Below, one piece after another: positions 46,680 through 59,639 of a stretch of DNA of 64,000 nt. Each line of letters opens with the position of its first letter. Positions within the stretch are counted from its first letter, which is position 1. Below the pieces are notes generated by a model. It had not been told where the DNA came from and made no database searches. It saw nothing but the letters and a program-made list of their open reading frames with translations. Source of the DNA: Adiantum capillus-veneris (Eukaryota > Streptophyta > Polypodiopsida > Polypodiales > Pteridaceae); assembly GCA_014529385.2 (NCBI GenBank), contig CM043943.1, positions 153,551,092-153,615,091 on the forward strand, in the 5' to 3' direction. A program made the position numbers and the translations under genes.

Positions 46680-46990
46680 ATAGCAAAACCATAACCATCA
46701 CCTGAACCAAAACTATAACCATAACCATAACCATAACCTTGCACAACCATAACCATAACCATAACCATAACCATAACCATAACCATAACCATAACCATAA
46801 CCATAACCATAGCATGATTGCTATACCATCATAGCAAAACCATAACCATCACCTGAACCAAAACCAAAACCATAACCATAACCTTGCACAACCATAACCA
46901 TAACCATAACCATAAACCATAAACATAAGTTGAGTGTCAAACCTTAACCATACCATAAACATAACCATAAACCATAAACATAAGTACTAT
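46680..46990. repeat. (CCATAA)n array
   Basis: Two blocks of ACCATAACCATAACC separated by repeats of ATGATTGCTATACCATCATAGC and CATCACCTGAACC. The array itself is duplicated (46672-46760 and 46805-46915). It resembles but does not match plant telomere repeats (CCCTAAA). Confidence 0.9.
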
Positions 46991-47237
46991 AAAACTGTAC
47001 ATATGCAAGAGGTCACTGAGTGAGAAGCCCTCATGGTAATGACTCCCAATCGACATCCTCTCCCTCCTCCTCTAGCTGGGTCAAAAGGGCCACAAGTCCA
47101 TGCTTGTACCCATACTTCTCCTCTTGGCGTGTCAGAAGGCGCTTCATGGCAACTTCCTAAAAAATTATGGTTTAACCATTAAATAAATCTTCAAATAACA
47201 TATATACTATCAATAATTTAAAGCATACGTATAATAC

Positions 47238-48140
47238 TTACAAACTCATGTCAAAGCATATCGTAGCCTCCACTCCCAAGATGTGATGGTCCAGCAGACT
47301 CCAAACGTGCTCTGGCTGCATCTCTCTACTGCTAAAATCTATTGGGATTGTCTTGTGTCTCTCATGCAATCCCAATCCACTCCTTTGCATCCAACCATGC
47401 CGGCTTGGGATCGCCATCGTTGAATTTGTCTCTTGACTCTGACCGACGGTGTGACATTGTGGACCTTGCCACACTCAAAATCCAAGCGTTCGTGACCTTG
47501 TCGTACCCCTCTGCCGGCCTGTACTCTCTCTGAATGGTATCGACAATGTAATTATTTCTCTCAAGATCGAGATTTTCCCAAATCTCCATCACAGTATGAA
47601 CAAACTGAATCGTATAGAGCTGTCGAATCCTTTGTTGCATTTCCTTTCCCATCCAATTTGCCACAACAGCCCCATCCCTGCTCCTGCACACCTTGCTAAG
47701 GTCATGCTCGTGTGATCCCCAAGGTGTACGTGGTGTGCCCATCGGTGAACTATCTACTGAAGAGAGTGGTGGACGCTCTCTCGGTGGTGTGGATGCATCG
47801 GTAAAACCTCTACTACAGCAACCACCGCCTCCAGAACGATGGCGACGTTGTCTCGACGATGAACCACCCGTCAGTATAGAGGGAACATGAGTCCTAAACG
47901 TAGGGGCACACTAGACTGAGATGTGGGGCCGCTCGGTGTAGAGACCACACTAGTGCCGGGCATAGGGTTGGCCATAGTAGGTCTAGAGGTACCTGCACCT
48001 ACACCCCAAAGGTGTTGTGCCATGGCGATCTGCTCGGGTGTGAACTGAGACAAAAACGAGCCCATCTACTGGGGTGACATGCCGACCGGAGTGACTGGAA
48101 AACTAAAACTAGGAGAGTAGGGCTCATCGTCATCGGCCAT
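47238..48140 (-). pseudogene. CACTA second gene: plant transposase_24-like protein
   Basis: From an ATG at 48138-48140 the frame reads ADDDEPYSPSFSFPVTP, an in-frame TAG, then SFLSQFTPEQIAMAQHLWG. After a frame change comes DGAVVANWMGKEMQQRIRQL, DTIQREYRPAEGYDKVTNAW and DKFNDGDPKPAWLDAKEW, and after a TGA an arginine-rich region (QQRDAARARLESAG). A disordered Ser/Pro-rich N-terminus followed by a basic helical domain is typical of the second (TNPA-like / transposase_24) CACTA protein, which binds sub-terminal repeats. Assignment rests on position and pattern. Confidence 0.55.
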
Positions 48141-48359
48141 GGCTAATCATACACAAATAAAACACACAAAATACACGTTAGTTTACGTAAGGAATGGTTA
48201 ATCAATACAAACAACAAATCAACAAAACTGCTACAGAAATGAAACAAATCAACGAAACTTCTATATAAATGACCAAAATCTAAAGTGTATTGTAGATAAT
48301 AAAAAGAGCCATGCAAAAGGTTTCCTAGAAAAATTCATTAGTTAATCTGAAAGACTGCG

Positions 48360-48849
48360 AATTAAGCATTGCCAATGCGGTACGGAGAACTGAGATTTTT
48401 GCACCAGTGTAGAGCGGCATGCGTGCAAGACTTTGCATCATCTCGCCCTACTCATCGTTGATATCATGCTGTCGATATGAACGGAATGGCTGAAGTTGGT
48501 CCACAGTACTGCGTTTAATGTTGTCACCTTCTATGTTGGAATCCATGTCAAAGAACGCGTCCAACATCTGCTCCATCTCTACTTCTTGAAATGCCGCTTC
48601 AGGTATTGGTTGGGAAGACTCAGTCGATGGCTGCTTGTATGAGAATCGTCTTCTTTCGGATGAAGTTGGAGCAATATCTACTTGCGGACTTTGACCTTCA
48701 ATCTCTAGACCATGAGATCAATAACGCAGGTCTTCTACTTGCTCTATCGAAAAGAGACCGTGATTGCGTATGTGTTGATCGCAGATTTTGCATTTTTGAA
48801 AGATCTGATGCTTGCAATGCGCACAAGGACACGCCATGCTATCGTCCAT
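48360..48849 (-). pseudogene. CACTA transposase (TNPD-like), N-terminus only
   Basis: From the ATG at 48847-48849 the frame reads DDSMACPCAHCKHQIF and RNHGLFSIEQVEDL, the Cys-rich transposase-associated domain. Further on comes MQSLARMPLYTGAKISVL, matching the AK.PLY.G...S.L block before the catalytic Transposase_21 domain. It contains a TGA and a TAG in frame and stops near 48360. The catalytic domain is absent, so the copy is non-autonomous. Confidence 0.7.
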
Positions 48850-48908
48850 AATTTATCTACCAATGATGCAACAAATAATTAAAACACTCTAGTTGTTATA
48901 ATTACAAG

Positions 48909-49262
48909 CTTTAACAACCTCACATTCTCTAGCCAGGCCCAATCCCCGCACACCTCGGTCTAGAGGTGCATGGAGATTAGGACCACAGGGTAATAATTTC
49001 GTCTTTATTGGTCAATGACTATATAGTAAAGTTCTTGAAGTCTATGTGCACTTTGAAGTCCAATTGCATTTTTTCAACTATTTTCTGCTAGCTCTAACAA
49101 CCTCACATTCTCTAGCCAGGCCCGATTCCCGCACACCTCGGTCTAGAGGTGCACGGAGATTAGGACCATAGGGTAATAATCTCCTCTTTATTGGTCAATG
49201 ACTATATATTAAGGTTATTTAAGTCTGTGTGCACTTTTGAAGTCCAATTGTGTTTTTTCTAG
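48909..49262. repeat. Tandem duplication, unit about 182 bp
   Basis: Copies at 48909-49090 and 49091-49262 share CTAACAACCTCACATTCTCT, GCACACCTCGGTCTAGAGGT and GTCAATGACTATATA. They lie upstream of the transposase start, in the position of CACTA sub-terminal regulatory DNA. Confidence 0.88.
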
Positions 49263-49400
49263 AATTACACGAGTCACTTCGAAGTCCGGTTGCGTTTTTT
49301 GAAGTACACGCGTCATATTCGAAGTCCGTTTGTATTTTCTCAACTATTATGCCGTCGATAGCTCTAACCTAAACCTAACATAACCTAGCCTAACATAAAA

Positions 49401-51115
49401 ACAACACAATGATCAGGCGTTTAGCAAAACGACAAGCCGTAGATCTTGCCCAGAATGCATATGCAATGTGGGCAAGCTCTATGGCTTGCCAATTTGGCAA
49501 ACGGCTCACTGTTGTCTTGTTTTAAGAGTTGCGAAGTATGAGGTAATTTTAGCACTTGAAAATCGCTCGCAAACATATAGACAACACCATTGCAAGCCGT
49601 TTGGCAGTACGGCAAGCCATAAAGCTTTCCCAGAATGCATATGCATTGTAAGCAAGATCTATGGCTTGCCGTATTGCCAAACGGCTCGCCATGGTGCTAT
49701 TTTAGGACTTGAAATCTGCTCGCAGATATATAAACAACACAATGGAGATCCGTTGCCAATACGGGAAGCCATAGAGCTTGCCCACAATGCATATGTGTTG
49801 TGGGTAAGCTTTATGGATTGCCGTATTGAGGAACATAACTTAACGACAAGTACCCTAACGTAACTTAACCTAATCTAACATATAAGATAACCTAACTTAA
49901 CTTAACGTAGTTTAACCTAACGTAACCTAGCATAACTTAACCTGAGGTAGCTTAACTTAATCTAACCTAGCGTATAAGATAACCTAACCTAACCTAACGT
50001 ATAACCTAATATAACAACGTAGCTTAATTTAACCTAATCTAGCTTAACTTATAACTTAAATTGAACCTGACCTATAATCATTATGCCTAACCTATAATCT
50101 AACCTAACGTAAAATCTATACCTAACTTAACTTAATGTATATAACTTAACTTATAACATCTACCTAACCTATAACCTAACCTAACCGAAGTCCGTTTACG
50201 TTTTTAGAAGTACACGAGTCATCCTCGAAGTCCGATTGCATTTTTACTACTATTAATTTGACGCTAGCTCTAACCTAACCTATAATCATTATGCCTAACT
50301 TATAATATAATCTAACCTAACGTAAAACCTATACCTAACCTAACTTAATGTTACCTATCTTATAACATCTACCTAACCTATAACCTAACATAACCGAAGT
50401 CCGTTTGCGGTATTAGAAGTACACGAGTCACTTCGAAGTCCGATCGAGTTTTTTGAAGTACACACATCATATTCGAAGTCCGTTTGTATTTTCTCGACTA
50501 TTATGCCGTCGATAGCTCTAACCTAAACTAGCATATAACCTAAACATAACATAACCTAACCTAACATAAAAGCAACACAATGGTGAGGTGTTTAGCAAAA
50601 CGACAAGCCGTAGATCTTGCCCACAATGCATATGCAATGTGGGCAAGCTCTATGGCTTGCCAATTTGGCAAACGGCTCACCATTGTGTTGTTTTTAGACT
50701 TACGAAGCGATTTTATGGTCTGAAAACCGCTCGCAGACATATAGACAACACCATGGCGAGCCGTTGGCAATATGGCAAACCATAGAGATTTCCCACAATG
50801 CATACGCCTTGTGGGCAAGCTTTATGGCTTGTCGTATTGCCAAACGGATCGCCATTGTGTTGTTTTTCACGGCACGAGATAATTTTAGCGCTTGAAAATT
50901 ACTCACAAACATATAGACAACACCATGGCGACTCGCGGATATATAAACAACACAATTGCGAGCCGTTGGCAATACTGAAAGCCATAGAGCTTGCCCATAA
51001 TGCATATGTGTTGTGGGTAAGTTTTATGGATTACCGTATTGACGAACGGAATGCCATTGTGTTTTTTTTCATATGCGTTGTGGGTAAGCTCTATAGCTTG
51101 CCGTATTGTCGAACG
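49401..51115. repeat. Array of near-perfect hairpins (at least six)
   Basis: Hairpins at about 49401-49520, 49581-49702, 49733-49832, 50572-50692, 50745-50863 and 50947-51064, plus a half copy at 51069-51115. Each has arms of about 55-58 bp and almost no loop. The arms carry AACACAATGGCGAGCC, GGCAATACGGCAAGCC and AGAGCTTGCCCACAATGCAT. Spacers carry GCTCGCAGACATATAGACAAC. The set of three is duplicated (49.2-49.8 kb and 50.4-51.1 kb), with GAAGTCCG.TTG.GTTTTT blocks and CTAACC arrays between. Confidence 0.9.
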
Positions 51116-51400
51116 TAGCTAGCTTAACCTAACTTAACCTAGCTTAATGTAACATAACCTAACGTAACTTAACCTAACCTAACTTATAAGATATCCTAAC
51201 TTAACTTAACGTATCTTAACCTAACCTAACCTAATATAACTTAACCTAACGTGGCTTATCTTAATCTAACCTAGCATATAAGATAACTTAACCTAACCTA
51301 ACATATAACCTAACATAACAACGTAGCTTAACTTAACATAACCTAACCTCATCTAACTTAACTTATAACTTAAACTTAACCTAAAACATAAACCCCATCA
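49840..51400. repeat. Degenerate (CCTAA)n / (CTTAA)n arrays between hairpins
   Basis: Runs of TAACCTAACCTAACTTAACC occur at about 49840-50180, 50270-50400, 50517-50565 and 51115-51380. The pentamer CCTAA resembles the arthropod-type telomere unit, but the runs are interrupted, internal to a transposon and degenerate. Confidence 0.85.
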
Positions 51401-51678
51401 TCTACATAATTTGAAAAACGACATAATTCAATAAAAATTTTCTTCAAAACAATATTTTTTCATAAACTTAAACAAATTTTTTCCATAATTTTAAATGAAA
51501 TTTCACATAACAAATCCTAATTTCTTTCTAACACCTGCCGAAATAGGTGTCGGAATTTTGAAATTGAATTAAAAAAAAAAACCTTGGCTCCCTCCATAAA
51601 TACACACACATATGCCGATGCCTGCCAGTGATGCCGGTAATGTGGCGCCCGGAATTCAAGTGACCTCTTGTAGTGTTT

Positions 51679-52490
51679 TAACCCAGGTTTTTGTCAGTTT
51701 GGTGATCCAAATTCTATGTGCCTTTACAAAAGTTATTTGTACCCATGGATAGAGTCACTGGTATCAACCTTGGTCAGTTTTGAGTTGAAAGTAAATAATC
51801 ACAATTATTTACTTTAGACCCAAAATGAACTATTTTTTGAACCTTTTCACTGGACAGTCTTTCATGAGCTATTTTAAGCCTCTGAGTTATGTCAAAACTT
51901 AATTTGGCCTAAAATGTCAAGAAAAAGTAAATAATCCGAGTTTTTGCAAACTCTTGAAATTTTTAACTCACTATGTCTTTGAGCTTACCCACTAGTCCAT
52001 GCAACTTTTAAGCATACTCTCCAGTCGGATTGAGTGGTTGGCAGCCTTTTGTGCTATTTCTAACCGTAGACCTAAAATTCTACCACTTCAAATAATAACA
52101 ATTCACAATTGATTCTTTCAGAGAGAGCAATATTCTGAAATCTACCTCGGATCCTACTTACCCTACTCCTAGGTTCTACTGCAATGGAGTTGTGGAAAGT
52201 GTCCACAAACACTCGTTTTCTTGTTTTTTATGGTTTCTTGAGCGTTGATATTAAGATTTGTCTCATCTACCAATCATTCTCAAAATCCTAATCTAGTTCT
52301 ACAATACTACAATCCTAAAGGCACTTAGCAAGAATAATTACTTCCAACCTACCTCTACACAACAAAAGACGACAATCTTAAGCTATGCGGTTTTAAAAGG
52401 AAAGTTTTTACTCTATGAGATCCTAAAGAAAGTTAAGGGATAACTTCACAAGACGCTCGTGTTTTTTCCTGGTTTAGGTCTCTTCAATCT
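51679..52490. other. Gypsy leader resumed after the CACTA insertion
   Basis: Continues the sequence style of 45018-46149, including GTAAATAATCACAATTATTTAC. It leads to the primer site at 52491-52505. No coding signal is seen. Together with 45018-46149 it makes a leader of nearly 2 kb. Confidence 0.65.
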
Positions 52491-52505
52491 CCGGCAACGG
52501 CGCCA
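52491..52505 (-). other. Primer-binding site, tRNA-Asp type
   Basis: The minus strand reads TGGCGCCGTTGCCGG, the form used by Athila/Tat-type gypsy elements (complementary to tRNA-Asp). It is followed (toward higher coordinates) by TGTGGGACGG at 52508, the end of the 5' LTR. Confidence 0.88.
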
Positions 52506-52507
52506 AA

Positions 52508-53440
52508 TGTGGGACGGATGTCTAACCTCACTTCTATCTTATTGCAGACGTAGCGATAATCACGATTAAATTGTCAATCCATGGGACGAAGCTGACTTGA
52601 CTAGTGCATAGAGGCTAGAAGAGGTTTTCAATCTCTTAGAAAACAACAAACAACTCGCATCTAAATCAAGCTACACTCAAGTAACTGAAATCACCAAAAG
52701 CCAATCGCTCATTGGTAAAAAAATCACATTCGTTACATCATCAAATGACATCCAAACATAACAAAACTTCTAGGACATGATTATAAGACCTAAGCACACA
52801 TGCTTATGGTCTCAAATCCCACTTTAGGTCAAGTGCAAAAATCACAATTATTAACAGCAGTGGATTTTTGACCTAGTCATTTTCGACCCAGAATGCAGCT
52901 AGATGCTTAGCAATGATGCCCCAATACCCGTCTATGCTTAGTTTGGATTTTGAAGTGTAAATTCCTACTTATGATGAAATTAGGCCGCGGATCGGCGATG
53001 CAAACAACTATGAAATATCATGGAATGCTTACGTCAATGTGTAGAGCTCTTACTTGTGGTTGCAATGCAATAGACGTGAGTGCAATGTGACAATCGGGGA
53101 GGGAGTAGAAAGCGCGAGAAGGAGATAAGTGAGCACCGTTAGCTCACGCTGTGTATTTTATTAACCAAAAACTCTTTATAACTTATAAAATTTGGCTTTT
53201 ATACCTTAGCCAAAGTTTTTTGGTGGTCAAAACTAATAATCTGGGAGCTCTAACTAAAGATAGGTAAAGACAGGTTGATACAATCTGGAAGCTTGCAGCC
53301 CCGGCTCATTGATTACAAAGTTTACCTGGAAAATAGGAGTTACAATATTTCTGATTCATCAAAATAATAATTGTTTTTACAATGAGAGCTCCAAAAAATG
53401 GTATCAGGGTTAGCTTGCTGCTAACCGACTCTCCTGTTAA
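52508..53440 (-). repeat. Probable 5' LTR of the Athila/Tat-like element
   Basis: Read on the minus strand it ends CCGTCCCACA next to the primer site. A GGTATAAAAGCC box near 53194-53206 would be the promoter, giving a long R-U5. The upstream boundary, placed near 53440 before an RNase H fragment, is a guess. Confidence 0.55.
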
Positions 53441-53486
53441 AGAAAAACACCCCATATGTATGGACTCATCTACAAGAAATCTCATT

Positions 53487-53768
53487 CATTGTACTTAAGA
53501 ATGCTTTCACTAATGCACATGTGTTACAATTGCTTGATTTTGATCGACCATTCTTTGTAGTAGTCACTGATTCTAGTGAAAAAGATATTGGTGCAGTTCT
53601 TATGCAAGATGACCATCCACTTGTATTTTGAAAGTCATAAATTTAAACCGTCTGAACTTAAATTTAATACATATGACAAAGAGTTGACTGTTGTAGTACA
53701 TGCTTTGAAAATTTGAAAATACTATTTAATGGATGGTGACTTAATCTTAAAAACTAATCAACAGCTTG
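53487..53768 (+). pseudogene. Gypsy RT/RNase H fragment, plus strand
   Basis: The plus frame reads KNAFTNAHVLQLLDFDRPF, VVVTDSSEKDIGAVLMQDD and, after a frameshift near 53629, KFKPSELKFNTYDKELTVV, HALKI-stop-KYYLMDG and LKTNQQ. This is the gypsy RNase H start. It abuts the LTR-like repeat at 53766. It probably belongs to the plus-strand element whose other end is at 42.4-42.6 kb. Confidence 0.85.
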
Positions 53769-53905
53769 TGTGTGTGTGTGTTTTCATAGTCTAGGTGTGT
53801 GTGTGTGTACTTGGTAATTGGAAGAGATGGTGAGATATTGACAGTGAAATGTGAAAACAAGATCGAAATTGAAAGCAGCCGTTCTCCCCATCTCCTTTCC
53901 AAAAA
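53766..53905 (+). repeat. LTR-like repeat, right copy
   Basis: Direct-repeat partner of 42454-42602. It begins at AGCTTGTGTGTG, directly where the RNase H frame ends, so it is either a truncated 3' LTR or a recombination joint. Confidence 0.6.
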
Positions 53906-54142
53906 AAACTCTAACAGGACTATGGATGTCTAGGCATGGAAGTTTGAGGTAATAACAGATCTGTGATTCCCTTAGATGTTTTGGGCTGCAGGCGGTGCTA
54001 CACTAATGTATTCAGCGAGTTTATCAAATGGGCAAATAGGTTGGGTAATCTTTTTAAATTTCATTGTGATGGGGATAGATCATTGCAATTATTGATCTTC
54101 AATGAGGAATTCCTAGTAAGCACAAGTCAAACACAATACACG

Positions 54143-55474
<1,332 letters not shown>

Positions 55475-55502
55475 GAGAAAATAACTTTAATGTGGTAGGA
55501 AT

Positions 55503-55882
<380 letters not shown>

Positions 55883-55893
55883 ATCCCCCCCTC

Positions 55894-57123
55894 AAGCCCG
55901 AACTAGATAGATCACTCTCATGATACCTTGAGTTTTTGGTGTACTCGTCAACCGTGAGTTTTAGGTTTTCTCACAACCAAGGATTTCTGGTGTATCCATA
56001 ACCTGGTGCTAGATCAGTAACCTTCCCTTGAACAGATAGGGTGTAGGCCAAATATTTAGCTTACCAAAAATGGAGTTTTTGGTTCACTACCAAACCTTGG
56101 GTTTAAGGTGTACCTAGTAACCTCATGAAAGTGAAACAAAAAAAGGGCTGAGAACAAATACTTGTGGGAGGTCTTACCACTTGATTGTCGTGGCAGTGTC
56201 TATAACCCGTACAAAAGTTTGGCCTAACAAGTGAAATAGCATGACAATAACCGACTACAAGGTTTTTGACAGGAAATATATGATTGTTTTTTACAATAGA
56301 CTATAGAAAAACCAAACATGTCGATGTAAATTCAGCTCAAAGGAAATCCATTCTGGTTGTTGTGAGCATCGATGTCTCGTAATTCTTGAACAATGAAAGT
56401 TTGCATACATACCAATATGTGTAGGCATAATACCAACATAGCCGCAAGAGTCCCCACAACACTCCCATGACCTTCACAAATTGCTTGAAGTGAGTACCTC
56501 TTGATGCCTCTTCTAGCAACTCTTCCACCATGTGCAAGTCCATTGGTGATAGCATTTTTAAATGCTTTGGAATTGCCTCCACCGTTGCTATGTTGCTATT
56601 GGATACTAACGCCGTAGACTGCGTTTTGTAATATGTAGTATGCAGGAAGGCTTCGAAAAACTTGATGAAGTTTTGCAACTCGAGAGCTGCTCAAATATTG
56701 TCTCAAATCTTTCGAGCTTCAACCTTATGTGCTAATGGATGAAGTCCTCAACTACTGCAAAATTGGAATTGATAGCTTTTGAGCTTGAAAATAAATCGTC
56801 CAAACTATTGAGCACCAAGGGTGTGAAGTCCCATTTGCTTAAAGCTGTCAAATAAGGTAGACACTTGAAATTAAGTATGAAATCAAGCAAATAAAAGGAG
56901 TGGTGAATTCTGCAGGCGACAGGCCGACTGGCGTGGATGACAAAGGTGATCACAACGCGCTATATGAAGGCAAGTAGAAGGAGATGCAGTGTCGAAAATT
57001 CCTCAGCATGCTAGGGCGAATGCTTTGCTTCTAGTTACGGGCTAAAACGTGCAGGTCAACTAGCTTCTTCCTCCTGCTTTCAAGCGGCTGCTCCCGCGCT
57101 GCTCTTCGACCGCAGGACCTTAT
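55894..57123 (-). other. TRIM-like interior
   Basis: Two short minus-strand frames (56337-56678 and 56732-56953) have no recognisable domain. The first has a hydrophobic stretch (VLWGLLRLCWYYAYTYWYV). With stops between them, they may be remnants of a captured or gag-derived sequence. Confidence 0.55.
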
Positions 57124-57137
57124 GGCTCTGATACCAG

Positions 57138-57417
57138 TGTTAGGAAATGTGTCTATGGTGGTTGACGGTCTGCAGCGCTCATGGCAAGCAAGGTGAAGTG
57201 TGCTGGAGAGAACGAGGGCGAGAGAGAGAGAGTCGACACAGAAGCCACGAAAATAACGCTTGTTGTTTTTTTATCCAATAGTCCTTGTACATATATAGAG
57301 AACTTAAGCCAACCATGCAAAAACTGCCATGCAAACTCCACAAAGACTGGAGTGCACATTTACCTAAAACTAGTGGTGTTCCCACGGGATTAGATCATAC
57401 AGGGCTTGAACCCAGCA
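57138..57417 (-). repeat. TRIM-like 5' LTR (280 bp)
   Basis: Carries only about 14 bp of GA repeat at the place where the partner has about 107 bp. Otherwise only scattered substitutions separate the two. Confidence 0.92.
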
Positions 57418-57466
57418 GGAACAATCCCAAGATAACTCAAAGATCTATCCGGAACTCAAGCCCTAT

Positions 57467-57657
<191 letters not shown>

Positions 57658-57728
57658 AAAGGTTTTTAAATGCAAGATTTACGTGGTTGGGCAGGACTAT
57701 GTACAATTTTTAGTCCAATCTGACGCCT

Positions 57729-58766
57729 TTGGTGGTGATGGGTGAAACAAGTTCTTGGATCATTGTGAGTCTCCCGATAGAGGAACATGAATCGGCAACA
57801 TTGTTGATATCCGACAAGCATCGTGACGAGGAAGAGGAAATTGCAGGGTTGTCCATATTTGATAAGCATCTTGATGAGGAAGAAGAAATTTCAACATTAT
57901 CGATGTGTGACAATGCAATTTTCTCTTCCTCATTACACAAGTCTAATGAGATGGCACCATTAAATGAAGAAGGTTATCCCTGCTCTGTAGCCTCAGATAT
58001 TCCCTCCTCATGGGTAGAGGAATAGGATGTAACATCTTTGTGGCTTCATGAAGAGAATTCTCATGAGCAGAAGTCACCAAGCTATAACCTTCCGCGAGGG
58101 TGCATCGATTTAGATGCACCTTTGATGCACTATGTGTTGACGCCTCTCTTCTAGATTTATGAAGATGTGCATTTCTTGATTTGTTTTGGTGATCAGATGA
58201 CTTCACACAGCAGCACAAGTCCAACAAAACGTTTGGAGGCACATCTGTATTCTGTAGAGGCTGTACCTGAGTCCACTTATTTCTTAGAGGCTTGTGATAG
58301 TGCCATTGTATAGTATGCTATAGCATTTGCGGCTAGCCCCATCGTGTTATGGATGGAGAGGCATGCTATCTTCTCTCATAGTACAAAAGAATACTATATG
58401 ACAATCAATTCAATACCTGTTGCCGACACCATGTTTTAGAAGATAAAAAATAGTAAGGGTTGCTTGACAAAAGGTCCATATCTCAGAATGGATCACCTGC
58501 CAAAGATGTGCGACCCTATCATCAAGGATATATATTCAGCTTATGGAGAATATATGGATGCCACAGCTTTTTTTCTTAGCAATAGAGCAAAATACAAGGG
58601 AAGCTTATTGAGAAGGATAGAGAACTTCTTACTACCTATGAGCTTGACGGATGCAATCGAACCATTTGGGAAAGAGGGATCCATCACAATTGGAGTGCTT
58701 GGGTTCCCAAGTATGCATCTTTTTGTGCATGAATTGTTTGAAATTAAGGGCATAGATGTGGTTTAA
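57729..58766 (+). pseudogene. Unrecognised open region, probably one decayed gene
   Basis: Plus-strand open pieces (57729-58025, stretches at 58030-58440, 58464-58766) are joined by few stops. The first has an acidic duplicated motif (ISDKHRDEEEEIAGLSIFDK and DKHLDEEEEIS). The last reads KGPYLRMDHLPKMCDPIIKD, YMDATAFFLSNRAKYKGSLL and GVLGFPSMHLFVHELFEIKG. In-frame stops interrupt, for example at 58023, 58153, 58309 and 58438. I do not recognise the family. The compact last part looks like a folded domain and could be a host-derived or transposon gene. Confidence 0.35.
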
Positions 58767-59387
58767 GATTTTTATTTTTCATGGCAGTGTTTTTGGAGTT
58801 TTTGAAGAAGCTGCAGTTGGTAGAGAATGGGGATAGAGATTACATATTTCAAATGTATAAGTCATGTTTTTCGAGCTGTTGGCAGCAATAAGTATTGCTT
58901 CTCTTTCTATGTTTATAGTTATGTCTTGGTTTTAAAGTTAAATAGAAAATTGACTCTTTTGAGCATACTCTGTCTTGCATGCTTTGCAGATTGTAGTACT
59001 ATCTTGGACACTCAGCAGTGAGATGAAGGTGGCATAATGTGGATAGGTAGAGTGCCAAAAGTGCCTCTATTTTTACTGCGTTTCTTGCATGGGTTTCACA
59101 AATAATTAAAGCCCGTGGGCTACCGACTATCTGTAGAAAGTGGGTGGCATTGGTGAAGGTTCCCTTTAGTTATACAACAATAACATTGTGATAATACTCC
59201 AAGGTAGTGGTATGCTCCCCACTTGAAATATGCAAGAAACTATTCTCACTCAAAATATGCAGGAAACTATTCCGGTTGGAACATGCAGGTATATGGCAGG
59301 TGCTATTGGTATATGGCACTATGATTGGTGTGTGGATCTTAATAACCATGCATATGTCATTGCTGAGGTATATGATTCTAGCGTGTA

Positions 59388-59635
59388 GATGTATGGCATA
59401 ATTGGGGGGCTTGTATGCAAGTATAATACAGTGTGAAGGGAAATTGTGTGTAAATTTTTGGCAGCCCTAAGGAATTCATTGGAGCTGCTCAATCCTAGTC
59501 CACTGGTGTTGGTGTGTAGATGTATGCAGCATGGGGGGACTTGTATGCAGGTATAACACAATGCAAAGGGCTGATTGTACAGGTTTTTAGCAGCCCTAAG
59601 GTATGGGTTGCTAAAGCCTAGTCCACTGTCCATAA
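59388..59635. repeat. Tandem duplication, unit about 125-130 bp
   Basis: Copies at about 59385-59503 and 59513-59630 share GTGTAGATGTATG, GGGG.CTTGTATGCA and CAGCCCTAAGG followed by CCTAGTCCACTG. A preceding pair of AAACTATTC.C units (59227-59275) suggests earlier slippage. Confidence 0.75.
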
Positions 59636-59639
59636 ATGG

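Larger units (their letters stand above)
46150..51675 (-). mobile_element. CACTA (En/Spm, CMC) DNA transposon, complete ends
   Basis: The element begins CACTACAAGAGGT and ends with the exact reverse complement ACCTCTTGTAGTG, flanked by TTT on both sides (46147-46149 and 51676-51678). These are the 3-bp duplication and CACTA termini of this superfamily. GC-rich sub-terminal words (GGTATCGG, GGAATAGG, TGTCGGAATT) lie at 46225-46350 and 51535-51660. Two decayed genes lie on the minus strand, and arrays of simple repeats and hairpins fill the rest. It is inserted in the leader of the minus-strand gypsy element: similar AATAATC.C.ATTATTTA motifs occur on both flanks. Confidence 0.93.

Noticed and set aside
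49401-51115. Regularly spaced repeats that could be taken for a CRISPR array
   Set aside because: Units are palindromes of about 115 bp with conserved spacers, inside a plant CACTA element. They have no CRISPR architecture.
46680-51400. Interstitial telomere
   Set aside because: Units are CCATAA and CCTAA, not the plant CCCTAAA, and are degenerate and bounded by transposon ends.
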